Made by a program: the position numbers and the translations under genes | The notes under the pieces: model-generated | Told to the model about the DNA's origin: nothing | The model's database searches: none | Seen by the model: only the letters and a program-made list of their open reading frames with translations | Part shown: piece after piece, positions 1-7,700 of the stretch | Layout: the number at the start of each line of letters is the position of its first letter | How positions within the stretch are numbered: the stretch's first letter is position 1 | Assembly (NCBI GenBank): GCA_937897625.1 | Contig: CALCNZ010000058.1 | Span: 1-15,097, forward strand | Origin: an uncultured Flavobacteriales bacterium | GTDB lineage: Bacteria; Bacteroidota; Bacteroidia; Flavobacteriales_D; Sanyastnellaceae | Direction of reading: 5' to 3' | DNA length: 15,097 bases

Positions 1-7
1 GAAACAC

Positions 8-103
8 ATCTTACGAAGTATCTTACGGAGTATCTTGTAACACATCTTACGAAGTATCTTACGAAGTATCTTACGAAGTATCTTGCAAAGCATCTTTCGA
101 AGA
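8..103. repeat. 12-bp tandem repeat array (8 units)
   Basis: Eight head-to-tail copies of a 12-bp unit, consensus ATCTTACGAAGT, run without gaps. Units 1, 4, 5 and 6 (starting at 8, 44, 56 and 68) are identical to the consensus. Unit 2 (20) differs by one base, and units 3 (32), 7 (80) and 8 (92) are more diverged. A degenerate continuation may reach about position 114. The array lies just upstream of the methyltransferase gene and may extend past the left edge. The period is a multiple of three and the frame matches the gene (repeated peptide Ile-Leu-Arg-Ser), but a TAA at 38-40 inside unit 3 closes that frame, so it is not a long coding repeat. Seen directly; its function is unknown. Confidence 0.93.
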
Positions 104-114
104 ACATATCTTTG
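83..114 (+). promoter_or_regulatory. Candidate Bacteroidota-type promoter for the m5U methyltransferase gene
   Basis: TATCTTTG at 107-114 matches the Bacteroidota -7 consensus TAnnTTTG exactly. A TTG at 83-85 lies 21 nt upstream, within the usual spacing to the -33 TTG element. Transcription would then start at about 118-122, at the GTG (119-121) that I prefer as the start codon, giving a leaderless or nearly leaderless mRNA. The -7 element looks like a drifted copy of the tandem-repeat unit, whose copies carry TATCTT. This is a motif match only, and short motifs recur by chance in AT-rich DNA. Confidence 0.4.
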
Positions 115-118
115 CCCC

Positions 119-1540
119 GTGCTAAAAAGAAACCAAATACTCGACATAAAAATAGACCGCTTCGCCTTCGGTGGCAATGGCATTGGACTATTGAAAACCG
201 ACAAAGGCGATTTTACTGTTTTTGTTGAAAATACATTTCCCGGACAGCTTGTGCGCGCGCAAGTGATCAAGACCGACAAACGATTCGCGAATTGCAAATT
301 GATTGAGGTGCTTGAGAATTCTCCGGATGAAATTGATCTTCCCTTTCAACGAATACCCGGTGCACCCTATGCTGCATGGCCGATAGAAAAACAACACGCT
401 GCTAAAAAAGATTCGTGTCTTCAATTGTACAAACGAATAGGGAAAATTGAAAACATTGAAGATCTCTTCGATGAATACATCGATTCTCCTTCCGTATGGA
501 ACTACCGGAACAAAATGGAATATAGCTTCAGTGCTATACGTTACGATCTTCCGACTAAAACCGAGCTCGACGATTTCGGATTGGGTTTCAAACACAGAGG
601 CACTTGGTGGATGGTAGAAAATTTAGATGCTGAATCAGGTCTCTTCGATGCCACCTTCGAAAACAACCTTCACCGCATTCGTACCTTCTGCATCAACAGC
701 GGACTTCCCGCTTGGCATCCGCCTAAACGCGAAGGGTTCTTCCGTTATGTCGTAGTTCGAAAATCTTTCACGCACGATCTTCTATTAATAAACCTCGTGA
801 CTACTTCCGAAGGATTGGAGCAATTTGATCGAGACGGATTTGTAAAACTTATTTTGGAAATTCTAAGCAATCGCTGCGGTGGAATTATTCATACGTTGAA
901 CGACGACACAGGCGACAGAGCTGAACCTTTGAATGGCTCCTCGCACCTGCTCTGCGGAAATTCAGAAATAGAAGAAATTCTTTTGGGTTTGAAGTTCAAA
1001 GTAAACATGAAGAGTTTCTTCCAAACCAATCCGAAAAGCGCCGAAAGACTTTATTCAAAAGCAATAGCCTATTGCAATCCGGAAGAAGTTCCCAATGGTT
1101 ATATCCTCGACCTCTTCTGCGGAACAGGAACAATAGGACAACTCATTGCCCAAAAAACTTCTTTACCCGTTGTAGGCGTAGACATTGTAGAAGCGGCCAT
1201 TGAAGACGCGAAAAAAAACGCAAAAGAAAACAACGTTTCGAATATTGAATTCTTCGCAGCCGATGTTGGGAAATTCTTGTTGGAACAACCTCAATTTCAA
1301 AACCAAATCAACACGCTGGTTCTTGACCCTCCTCGCGGCGGCATTTCACCAAAGACATTGCGCAAAGTAATCGGACTCGATGCGAAGCGCATCGTATACA
1401 TCTCATGCAATCCGGCTACTCAAGCAAGAGATTGCGAGACACTTCTACTTTCAGGATATAAGTTGAAGAAAATGAGTTTCGTCGATCAGTTTCCACACAC
1501 CTCGCATTTGGAGGCGGTGGCACTGTTCGAAAAAAATTAA
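119..1540 (+). CDS. rlmD: TrmA/RlmD-family m5U RNA methyltransferase lacking the Fe-S cysteines
   Basis: Probable SAM-dependent uridine-C5 methyltransferase acting on 23S rRNA or tRNA. Residues count from the GTG at 119 (473 aa). An N-terminal TRAM-like beta-barrel covers about 5-65. The FFQTN segment (300-304) is typical of the family. SAM motif I is ILDLFCGTGTIG (329-340) and motif IV is DPPRGG (403-408). The catalytic cysteine lies in SCNPA (Cys430), and the C-terminal HLEAVALFE (463-471) carries the likely general-base Glu. In RlmD, a Cys-x5-Cys-x2-Cys motif before a QH binds a 4Fe-4S cluster. The matching stretch here, PGAPYAAWPIEKQH (80-93), has no cysteine. No ATG is available: a TTG at 83 also opens the frame, but it lies inside the tandem repeats and upstream of the -7 element. 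The gene converges on ftsA, and the stop codons overlap. The family is certain; the exact RNA target, and so the symbol, is tentative. Confidence 0.82.
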   Translation: MLKRNQILDIKIDRFAFGGNGIGLLKTDKGDFTVFVENTFPGQLVRAQVIKTDKRFANCKLIEVLENSPDEIDLPFQRIPGAPYAAWPIEKQHAAKKDSCLQLYKRIGKIENIEDLFDEYIDSPSVWNYRNKMEYSFSAIRYDLPTKTELDDFGLGFKHRGTWWMVENLDAESGLFDATFENNLHRIRTFCINSGLPAWHPPKREGFFRYVVVRKSFTHDLLLINLVTTSEGLEQFDRDGFVKLILEILSNRCGGIIHTLNDDTGDRAEPLNGSSHLLCGNSEIEEILLGLKFKVNMKSFFQTNPKSAERLYSKAIAYCNPEEVPNGYILDLFCGTGTIGQLIAQKTSLPVVGVDIVEAAIEDAKKNAKENNVSNIEFFAADVGKFLLEQPQFQNQINTLVLDPPRGGISPKTLRKVIGLDAKRIVYISCNPATQARDCETLLLSGYKLKKMSFVDQFPHTSHLEAVALFEKN

Positions 1541-3060
1541 TTTACTGCTTCGTCGTTTTCAAAAAATCCTTTGAATCGACCCAACATACTTTCACCGAAA
1601 GGTTTGCGAGGTTTACGAACGGGAGCAACTTTCTGCTCCGGTTCTTCCTCCTTTTCGTCGTTCATTTCAAAATCATTCGCTTGCTCGGTTTCAGAAACTA
1701 CTTCTTCGGTAGGTTCAACTTCCTCTGATCCAGAAATACCTATTGAATTCATGTAAGACATGAAATCGTCTGAAGCAACAACCTCTTCTTTCACTTCCTC
1801 CACTTCAACGGCAGCAGCAGGAGCCTCTTCTATGACTTCGTCAACAATAACTCGCTCGAAATAGTCTTCACCCACATTCTCCTCTCCAGTAATCACCAAT
1901 CCAACTCCGGTTGAAAGTGCAGGTGGTAATTGTGATTCGTCTTTGTAATTAATCACATGCTCAATGGGCTTACCAATGCGGCAATCTAACCCAGTAATGT
2001 ATTCCACCAATTGCTTAATGTGCTTCAATTGCGCACCGCCACCGGTTAATACAATGCCTCCAATTAATTTACGCTCATATCCACTGCGCATAATTTCGAA
2101 ATGCACCAACTCTAAAATCTCTTTCATGCGGGCTTCAATAATTCCCGAAAGCGCACTCAACGTAATCTCTTTAGGATTTCTTCCATTTAATCCGGGCACC
2201 ACCACTTTGGCGTTCTGCGTCTCAGCAGCCAAAGCAGATCCATATTGAACCTTCAATTGCTCTGCATGCTTGCTCAAAATCTTACATCCAGATTTAATAT
2301 CCTCTGTTAAGATATTTCCACCGAAAGGAATTACAGCCGTATGGCGAATTAACCCGTCGTGAAAAATTGCTATGTCGGTTGTTCCGCCACCAATGTCTAC
2401 CAATGCAACGCCCGCTTCTTTCTCTTCTTCACTCAACACTGCTGCAGAACTTGCAATTGGCTCCAAGGTTAACTCACCTACTTCTAGACCCGCCAATTTC
2501 ACGCAACGATAAATATTTTTTATAGCTGGAAGTGAACCGGTAATGATGTGGAAATTCGCTTGCAAGCGAACACCCGCCATTCCAACTGGATCTTTAATTC
2601 CTCCTTCTGTATCGACAGTATACTCTTGCGGAATGACATGAATAATAGACTCTCCAGCAGGAACGTGTATCTTGAACATATCGTCCTTCAACGCTTGCAA
2701 ATCTGTCGTGCTAATCTCTGTCTCCAAATCTTTACGCGTGTAAATACCCGGCTGCTGAATACTCTTAATGTGTTGCCCAGCGATTCCAACATTCACTCGG
2801 TGAACTCTAATGCCGCACTCGACCTCGGCCTTGTGCACAGCTTCTTTAATAGAAGCAACGGTCTGATCTATGTTCAACACAATTCCGCGCTTAACGCCGT
2901 CACTTTTGCTGCGACCTATGCCCAAGATGGTAACCTTACCAAACGAATCAATTTTTCCGACAACGCAAGCAATCTTGGTTGTTCCAATGTCTATTCCAAC
3001 TACCAATTTCTCTTTGTTGCTCGGGGTTGGGTTGTTGTAAGTTGCGAATGTATATTCCAT
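1537..3060 (-). CDS. ftsA: Cell division protein FtsA
   Basis: Actin-like ATPase that tethers FtsZ filaments to the inner membrane and helps recruit the divisome. The 507-aa product shows the actin-fold nucleotide motifs: phosphate-1 VVGIDIGTTKIACVVG (20-35), phosphate-2 ALVDIGGGTTDIAIF (219-233) and adenosine motif GGIVLTGGGAQ (334-344). The core ends near residue 392. A long linker rich in Glu and Val (about 393-486) follows, then a basic patch (RKPRKPFG, 482-489) and a short amphipathic helix (ESMLGRFKGFF, 490-500), which is the expected membrane-targeting sequence. The start is the ATG at 3060, 12 nt after the ftsQ stop. It is the last gene of the operon here: ftsZ does not follow, and its TAA overlaps the convergent methyltransferase stop. 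Longer than E. coli FtsA (about 420 aa) because of the linker. Confidence 0.97.
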   Translation of the reverse strand: MEYTFATYNNPTPSNKEKLVVGIDIGTTKIACVVGKIDSFGKVTILGIGRSKSDGVKRGIVLNIDQTVASIKEAVHKAEVECGIRVHRVNVGIAGQHIKSIQQPGIYTRKDLETEISTTDLQALKDDMFKIHVPAGESIIHVIPQEYTVDTEGGIKDPVGMAGVRLQANFHIITGSLPAIKNIYRCVKLAGLEVGELTLEPIASSAAVLSEEEKEAGVALVDIGGGTTDIAIFHDGLIRHTAVIPFGGNILTEDIKSGCKILSKHAEQLKVQYGSALAAETQNAKVVVPGLNGRNPKEITLSALSGIIEARMKEILELVHFEIMRSGYERKLIGGIVLTGGGAQLKHIKQLVEYITGLDCRIGKPIEHVINYKDESQLPPALSTGVGLVITGEENVGEDYFERVIVDEVIEEAPAAAVEVEEVKEEVVASDDFMSYMNSIGISGSEEVEPTEEVVSETEQANDFEMNDEKEEEPEQKVAPVRKPRKPFGESMLGRFKGFFENDEAVN

Positions 3061-3071
3061 ATTTTCAAATA
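3061..3071 (-). promoter_or_regulatory. 11-mer upstream of ftsA, shared with ftsL
   Basis: The coding strand reads TATTTGAAAAT and ends at the base before the ftsA ATG, filling most of the 12-nt ftsQ-ftsA gap. The same 11-mer overlaps the ftsL start at 14171-14181. These two gaps are the longest in the operon. The role is unknown; it may only reflect an A-rich initiation region, which is common in Bacteroidota. Confidence 0.3.
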
Positions 3072-3072
3072 A

Positions 3073-4020
3073 TTATTGAGGTTGTTGCACCGCTTGTGGC
3101 GCTGCTGGTATTAAATCGTTGGGTATTGCAATTGGTGCGCTGTTCGCCGCTAGTGCCATACTGTCTGTAGGTGCAGGAAGCACTTCTAAACCGCGCTTTT
3201 CACAAATCACTTGATTTTCAAAATTCAAATTAATACGGCTGTATTTTTCAAGATCGGTAATGTAAACTTGAGAGCGATAGAACTGAAAAAGCATCTTCGT
3301 CTTCATATCTAAATTGTAAATACTCCCGTATTCAATCACGTGTCTTCCAATGCGGGGAATCACTTCAATTGTTCCCATGGAAGTTAAGTGCACATGTTCG
3401 GTCCAATCTTTTAGATCTGCATTTTTGCGCATGTGATTTCCGAATACAACTAACTCGTCTAAGTAGGTTAGGCCCAATGTATTTTCGTCGTAGTAATCTT
3501 TTGTGGCCGGAAACTCCATGGCCCCCATAACACCTTCCACAGAAAAGATGGGAACATACGCAACCGCGCGGTCCAACAAGCTGAAAGACTGCCCCAACGT
3601 ATCTACATAAAAGCCACTGCCATCGCTGTTTCGAACTCTGAACATGGGAGCGCGCTGTTGAATGTCAATATTCAAAATACCGTCTACACCCATATACACA
3701 TTGCACGATTGAATAGCCGGATGCCTATTCAACGCCACTTGAATGGCTCCGACATCTATTTGATTCATGGGAGTTCCTTGCAGCAATCCGAAGTGACTGT
3801 GAACAATTGAATCGATCTCTTCCTTCGTAATCAGCTCATCTACAAACTGTCCGCGTTGAATGTTCACACGCAATTCCGGAACCGGTTGTGCGTTGTGCTC
3901 TGAAATAGAAAAAGCCCACAGCACTAGCGTTCCAGCGCCTATTAGCACAAAGAACACCAACACTAAACCCTTCATGAACCAAGAGGATTTCTTCGCGGTA
4001 TTTGCTTTTTCTTTCTTCAT
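3073..4020 (-). CDS. ftsQ: Cell division protein FtsQ
   Basis: Bitopic divisome protein that links early and late division proteins, with its bulk in the periplasm. The 315-aa product has a basic cytoplasmic N-terminus (1-15), one membrane helix (about 17-37), a POTRA-like domain (about 50-124, ending in the ILNIDIQQRAPMFRV strand) and the FtsQ beta domain (about 126-275, with SRINLNFENQVIC at 261-273). A low-complexity tail rich in Ala, Pro and Gln fills 281-315 and is probably disordered. The start ATG overlaps the murC stop as ATGA, suggesting translational coupling. Sequence identity in this family is low, so the call rests on topology, the POTRA-like pattern and the position between murC and ftsA. 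Confidence 0.93.
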   Translation of the reverse strand: MKKEKANTAKKSSWFMKGLVLVFFVLIGAGTLVLWAFSISEHNAQPVPELRVNIQRGQFVDELITKEEIDSIVHSHFGLLQGTPMNQIDVGAIQVALNRHPAIQSCNVYMGVDGILNIDIQQRAPMFRVRNSDGSGFYVDTLGQSFSLLDRAVAYVPIFSVEGVMGAMEFPATKDYYDENTLGLTYLDELVVFGNHMRKNADLKDWTEHVHLTSMGTIEVIPRIGRHVIEYGSIYNLDMKTKMLFQFYRSQVYITDLEKYSRINLNFENQVICEKRGLEVLPAPTDSMALAANSAPIAIPNDLIPAAPQAVQQPQ

Positions 4021-5408
4021 TTTACACGGCCTCTCATGAACACTTCCAACGGAGAAACAAGCGTGTCAATATCGCCCGCTCCCAAGGTTAAAAGCACATC
4101 AAACTCCAGTTTATTTAGCAAGGTGAAGATGGCATCTTTCTCCACTAAGTATTTCTCGTCCTTTTGAATTTTATCAAATAGCCATTGTGAATCAATTCCC
4201 TCAATGGGCAATTCCCGCGCTGGATAAATGGGTAGCAATACCGGAACGTCTAAAAGCGCTAAACTTTCAGCAAACCCATCAACAAAATCTCTTGTTCTTG
4301 AAAACAAATGCGGCTGGAAAACCCCAACAATTTTCTTACCTGGAAATAACTCACGCACCGAACGAATACAAGCTGTAAGCTCTGTCGGATGATGCGCGTA
4401 GTCATCTATGTAAACACCTGATTCCCCTTTGTATCGAACATCGAATCTTCGGGCAACCCCCTTGAAACTCTCCAGCACGTGTGGCAAATCGCTAATCGAA
4501 ACACCCGCAAGCAACGAGCAAGCCATTGCCACCACTGCGTTCTCTACATTGTGTCTTCCCGGTAGACCTAAACGCACATGACTCAATTGTCCAAAAGGAG
4601 AATTGAAATCAAAGACATAAGCCCCATCTTCAATGCGAATATTCGTGGCTACATAATCGGCTTCCGACAAAATACTGTACGTGAACACCCCGCTGCGTGC
4701 GGATTTCAAATCTTCGTGAATATTCAATTCCTTCTTCACCACAATACTTCCATCGGCATGCGTCTGCTTCAGAAAAAGTAAAAATCCTTCGCGAATACTT
4801 TCTTCATTTCCATAAATATCCAAATGATCCGGATCCATAGAAGTCAATGCAGAAATCTTCGGAAACAAGGTCAAAAAACTTCGATCAAACTCGTCTGCTT
4901 CGACCACAGTTCTTGACGTATCGGAAAGCAAAACATTGCTGTTGAAGTTGGAAGAAATTCCACCTAAAAAAGCATTGCATCCAATGGTTGAATGAAGGAT
5001 GTGCGCGACCAATGTTGAAGTGGTCGTCTTACCGTGTGTTCCGCCAATGGCAATGGTTTCATCGAGTTCCGTGATATATCCCAACAACTCGCTTCGCTTC
5101 CAAATTCTAAATTCATGTTGAAGGAAATACTGCAACTGTGAAGAGTCTTTTGGCACTGCCGGCGTGCGAACAATCAAAACTTTTTCTTTTGGTGTGGAAT
5201 GAAGCAATTGCGGCAAAGACATTACGCTGTCTTCATACTGAACCGAAATTCCTTCCAACTCCAATTCTGTCGTAAGCGCAGTAGAAGTGCGGTCATACCC
5301 CATGACGTGTATTCCTTTGCGATGGAAATAACGCGCAAGCGCTGACATACCAATGCCACCAATACCCAAGAAATACATGACATCGCACGTTAGCTTACGC
5401 TCTTCCAT
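4017..5408 (-). CDS. murC: UDP-N-acetylmuramate--L-alanine ligase MurC
   Basis: Cytoplasmic ATP-dependent ligase that adds L-alanine to UDP-MurNAc, the first peptide-stem step. Residues count from the ATG at 5408 (463 aa). The N-terminal Rossmann motif is FLGIGGIGMSALARYF (13-28), the ATP P-loop is GGTHGKTTT (122-130), and EADEFDRSF (170-178) and MDPDHLDIYG (191-200) follow in the central domain. GRHNVENAV (284-292) lies at the domain boundary, and DDYAHHPTEL (335-344) and FQPHLFSRTRDF (364-375) are in the C-terminal domain. This motif set separates MurC from MurD, MurE and MurF. An in-frame TTG at 5420 would add four residues, but the ATG is preferred. The start overlaps murG by 14 nt, and the stop overlaps ftsQ as ATGA. 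Confidence 0.97.
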   Translation of the reverse strand: MEERKLTCDVMYFLGIGGIGMSALARYFHRKGIHVMGYDRTSTALTTELELEGISVQYEDSVMSLPQLLHSTPKEKVLIVRTPAVPKDSSQLQYFLQHEFRIWKRSELLGYITELDETIAIGGTHGKTTTSTLVAHILHSTIGCNAFLGGISSNFNSNVLLSDTSRTVVEADEFDRSFLTLFPKISALTSMDPDHLDIYGNEESIREGFLLFLKQTHADGSIVVKKELNIHEDLKSARSGVFTYSILSEADYVATNIRIEDGAYVFDFNSPFGQLSHVRLGLPGRHNVENAVVAMACSLLAGVSISDLPHVLESFKGVARRFDVRYKGESGVYIDDYAHHPTELTACIRSVRELFPGKKIVGVFQPHLFSRTRDFVDGFAESLALLDVPVLLPIYPARELPIEGIDSQWLFDKIQKDEKYLVEKDAIFTLLNKLEFDVLLTLGAGDIDTLVSPLEVFMRGRVK

Positions 5409-6507
5409 ACACCACTTCAATTAAGGTATCTACAATTTCTGAGGTTGCATTCGGTTTAGCGAATACAGCAATATTTTTTATTAATTCTGAAATCTCTGGT
5501 TCGTTTTGAAGAAGCTCTGAAACTACTTCAGCCAATTTCAATTCAGCTTCGCTATCGCGAACCATTAACGCCGCTCTTTTCGAAACAAGCGCCATCGCAT
5601 TCTTCGTCTGATGATCTTCTGCAACATTCGGAGAAGGCATGAACACAACAGGTTTTCCAACCAGAGATAACTCTGAAACACTCATGGCTCCTGCTCTAGA
5701 AACAATAACATCTGCAGCGGCATAAACCAATGCCATATCTTGAATGAAATCGAAAAGGCGCAAACCTGAAGTGCCTTCATACTTCGCCTCTAAATTCGAT
5801 TTGTAAATTTTTCCGCATTGCCAAATCACTTGAAATCCTTGTTGAAGCCACGCATTCAAAGAGGCTTCCACCGCAGTATTCACAGCACGCGCGCCCAAAC
5901 TTCCACCAACAATTAAAATGGTCTTTTTTGTTGAATCGAAATTCAATTGAGTCAGTGCTTCGGCTTGTGAATAAGGAAGTTTCACAAAATCTTTTCGAAC
6001 AGGATTTCCAGTTAATTTAATTTTCTCTTTCTGAAAAAAAACATCCATTCCCTCGTAAGCCACACAAATAGCTTGAGCGCGTTTTGCCAATAATTTATTG
6101 GTTACACCGGCGAATGAATTCTGTTCTTGCAAAACCGTTGGAACTCCTGCGGTTCCTGCCGCTCGAAGCGTTGGACCACTGGCGTATCCACCAAATCCTA
6201 CAGCAATATCTGGACGAAATTCCTTGACCACAGCTTTCGCTTTCAACATACTTTTCAAAATTTTAATTGGAAGTAAAAAATTTGAAAGCGTTAATTTTCT
6301 CTGAAGTCCAGCGATCGGCAATCCAACAATTTTGAATCCTGCCTGTGGAACTTTTTCCATCTCCATTTTTCCTTCCGCCCCAACAAATAAAATCTCACAT
6401 TGCGGAAAACGCGATTTTATTTCGTTCGCAACCGCAATGGCCGGAAAAATATGTCCGCCTGTTCCTCCGGCCGACAACAACACGCTGTTTAGACTTCTCT
6501 TTTCCAT
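5395..6507 (-). CDS. murG: UDP-GlcNAc:undecaprenyl-PP-MurNAc-pentapeptide GlcNAc transferase MurG
   Basis: GT28-family glycosyltransferase that moves GlcNAc from UDP-GlcNAc onto lipid I to make lipid II, on the inner face of the membrane. The 370-aa product has the N-terminal glycine loop SAGGTGGHIFPA (12-23), a second glycine stretch VGFGGYASGP (103-112), LQEQNSFAG (126-134), a third glycine loop VGGSLGARAVN (200-210) opening the C-terminal domain, and the UDP-GlcNAc-binding region SRAGAMSVSEL (270-280) and PSPNVAEDHQTKNA (291-304). Length is normal for the family. The ATG at 6507 lies 5 nt after the ftsW stop. The 3' end runs 14 nt into murC. All motifs are intact. Confidence 0.98.
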   Translation of the reverse strand: MEKRSLNSVLLSAGGTGGHIFPAIAVANEIKSRFPQCEILFVGAEGKMEMEKVPQAGFKIVGLPIAGLQRKLTLSNFLLPIKILKSMLKAKAVVKEFRPDIAVGFGGYASGPTLRAAGTAGVPTVLQEQNSFAGVTNKLLAKRAQAICVAYEGMDVFFQKEKIKLTGNPVRKDFVKLPYSQAEALTQLNFDSTKKTILIVGGSLGARAVNTAVEASLNAWLQQGFQVIWQCGKIYKSNLEAKYEGTSGLRLFDFIQDMALVYAAADVIVSRAGAMSVSELSLVGKPVVFMPSPNVAEDHQTKNAMALVSKRAALMVRDSEAELKLAEVVSELLQNEPEISELIKNIAVFAKPNATSEIVDTLIEVVYGRA

Positions 6508-6512
6508 ATAAA

Positions 6513-7697
6513 TTAAAATGGAGCTTCTTCTAATTCATCTGTCTGTTCTACCTCGTCATTCTCCTCGTCCATCTTCGAAATACTTAATATAACTCCGAAC
6601 ATGATGGCCACAAAGACTATAGACGTTCCACCCATACTCACCAAAGGCAATGGCTGTCCGGTAGTTGGAAACAAGTCCACTGCCACGCCCATATTAATAA
6701 ACGCTTGAAGGGAAATGACCAATCCTAAACCCAATGCGGTTAACCCGCCGAAATACTTCGGACTTCGAATTGAAATTCGAATAACCCGAAACAAGAAAAT
6801 CACATACATCAACATCACCAACGCTCCTCCCAGAATAGATCCATATTCTTCAATAATGAACGCATAAATCATATCTGAATACGGATGAGGCAGGAAGTTT
6901 CTTGAAGTCCCAGAACCCGGTCCTTTCGGAATAATTCCGCCTTCATAAATGGCGTATTGTGCCAACTCTATTTGGTATTTCGAATCGTCCATAGCTCCCG
7001 CCTGCACTTCCTTTCCAACTAAACGATTCTTCCATGTGCTGTAGCGGGGAAGTAATTTCTCGGGTCCCAATTCACCCACAACAATAATCAAAAGTAAAAT
7101 TCCAACCACGGCTCCAATGAGTTTAAACAAATGCTTCCAAGGCACACCTCCAAACACCAACATTAAAAAACACACAAACCCAATTAATGCTGCTGTAGAA
7201 AAGTTAGCCGGTAGCACCAATCCGCAAACCATGGCTATGGGAAGAACAATGGGCAAAACACCTTTCTTGAAATCGCCCAACATTTGTCGCTTAACCGTAA
7301 GTTGTCGAGCCACGTAAATAATAAGAACCAACTTCGCTAAATCACTCGTCTGGAACGTCACGCCAATTCCGGGAATCCGAATCCAACGATCCGCATTGTT
7401 AATGTTCGATCCGAAAAACATCGTGAACACCAACAGGGGAATAACCACCCAAATCATAAGCTGACCTATGCGCGAAAAAACAGTTAATGGCAAGAGATGC
7501 GTGCCGTACATAAACGCGAGTCCAAGCCCAAGCATAAAGATGTGCTTAATCAAAACTCCTGCACTGCTTCCCCCTTCTGCCTTCCACACCAACGAAGAAA
7601 CTGCGCTGTAAACCGCCAACACCGAAAGGGTGCACAAAAAAAGTGCAACCATCCAGATCACGCGATCTCCCTTTAAGTGTGAAAGAAACTTTTGCAT
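6513..7697 (-). CDS. ftsW: Septal peptidoglycan polymerase FtsW (SEDS family)
   Basis: Multi-pass inner-membrane SEDS glycosyltransferase that polymerises lipid II at the septum with FtsI. The 394-aa product has about ten hydrophobic segments, the SEDS motif NADRWIRIPGIGVTFQTSDLAK (101-122, split by family-conserved Arg and Pro), GPGSGTSRNFLPHPYSDMIYAF (259-280) with the likely catalytic Asp275, and TTGQPLPLVSMGG (345-357). Placement between murD and murG, next to septal genes and with ftsI in the same operon, favours FtsW over RodA. The tail after residue 376 is strongly acidic (MDEENDEVEQTDELEE) and probably cytoplasmic. Start ATG is 3 nt after the murD stop. Confidence 0.96.
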   Translation of the reverse strand: MQKFLSHLKGDRVIWMVALFLCTLSVLAVYSAVSSLVWKAEGGSSAGVLIKHIFMLGLGLAFMYGTHLLPLTVFSRIGQLMIWVVIPLLVFTMFFGSNINNADRWIRIPGIGVTFQTSDLAKLVLIIYVARQLTVKRQMLGDFKKGVLPIVLPIAMVCGLVLPANFSTAALIGFVCFLMLVFGGVPWKHLFKLIGAVVGILLLIIVVGELGPEKLLPRYSTWKNRLVGKEVQAGAMDDSKYQIELAQYAIYEGGIIPKGPGSGTSRNFLPHPYSDMIYAFIIEEYGSILGGALVMLMYVIFLFRVIRISIRSPKYFGGLTALGLGLVISLQAFINMGVAVDLFPTTGQPLPLVSMGGTSIVFVAIMFGVILSISKMDEENDEVEQTDELEEAPF

Positions 7698-7700
7698 GAA

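Noticed and set aside
8..103. Possible CRISPR array
   Set aside because: The 12-bp units are directly adjacent, with no spacers, and are too short for CRISPR repeats.
188..595. Minus-strand open frame of 135 codons inside the methyltransferase gene
   Set aside because: It lies wholly antisense to a well-supported gene with intact motifs and shows no recognisable domain.
1541..1600. Terminator for the methyltransferase gene
   Set aside because: Only weak A-rich/T-rich complementarity is present, with no GC-rich stem followed by a T-run.
2548..3072. Plus-strand open frame of 174 codons antisense to ftsA
   Set aside because: It mirrors ftsA coding sequence, has odd low-complexity composition and no known motif; a shadow frame.
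5406..5420. TTG start for murC at 5420
   Set aside because: An ATG four codons later gives a normal N-terminus and a shorter overlap with murG.
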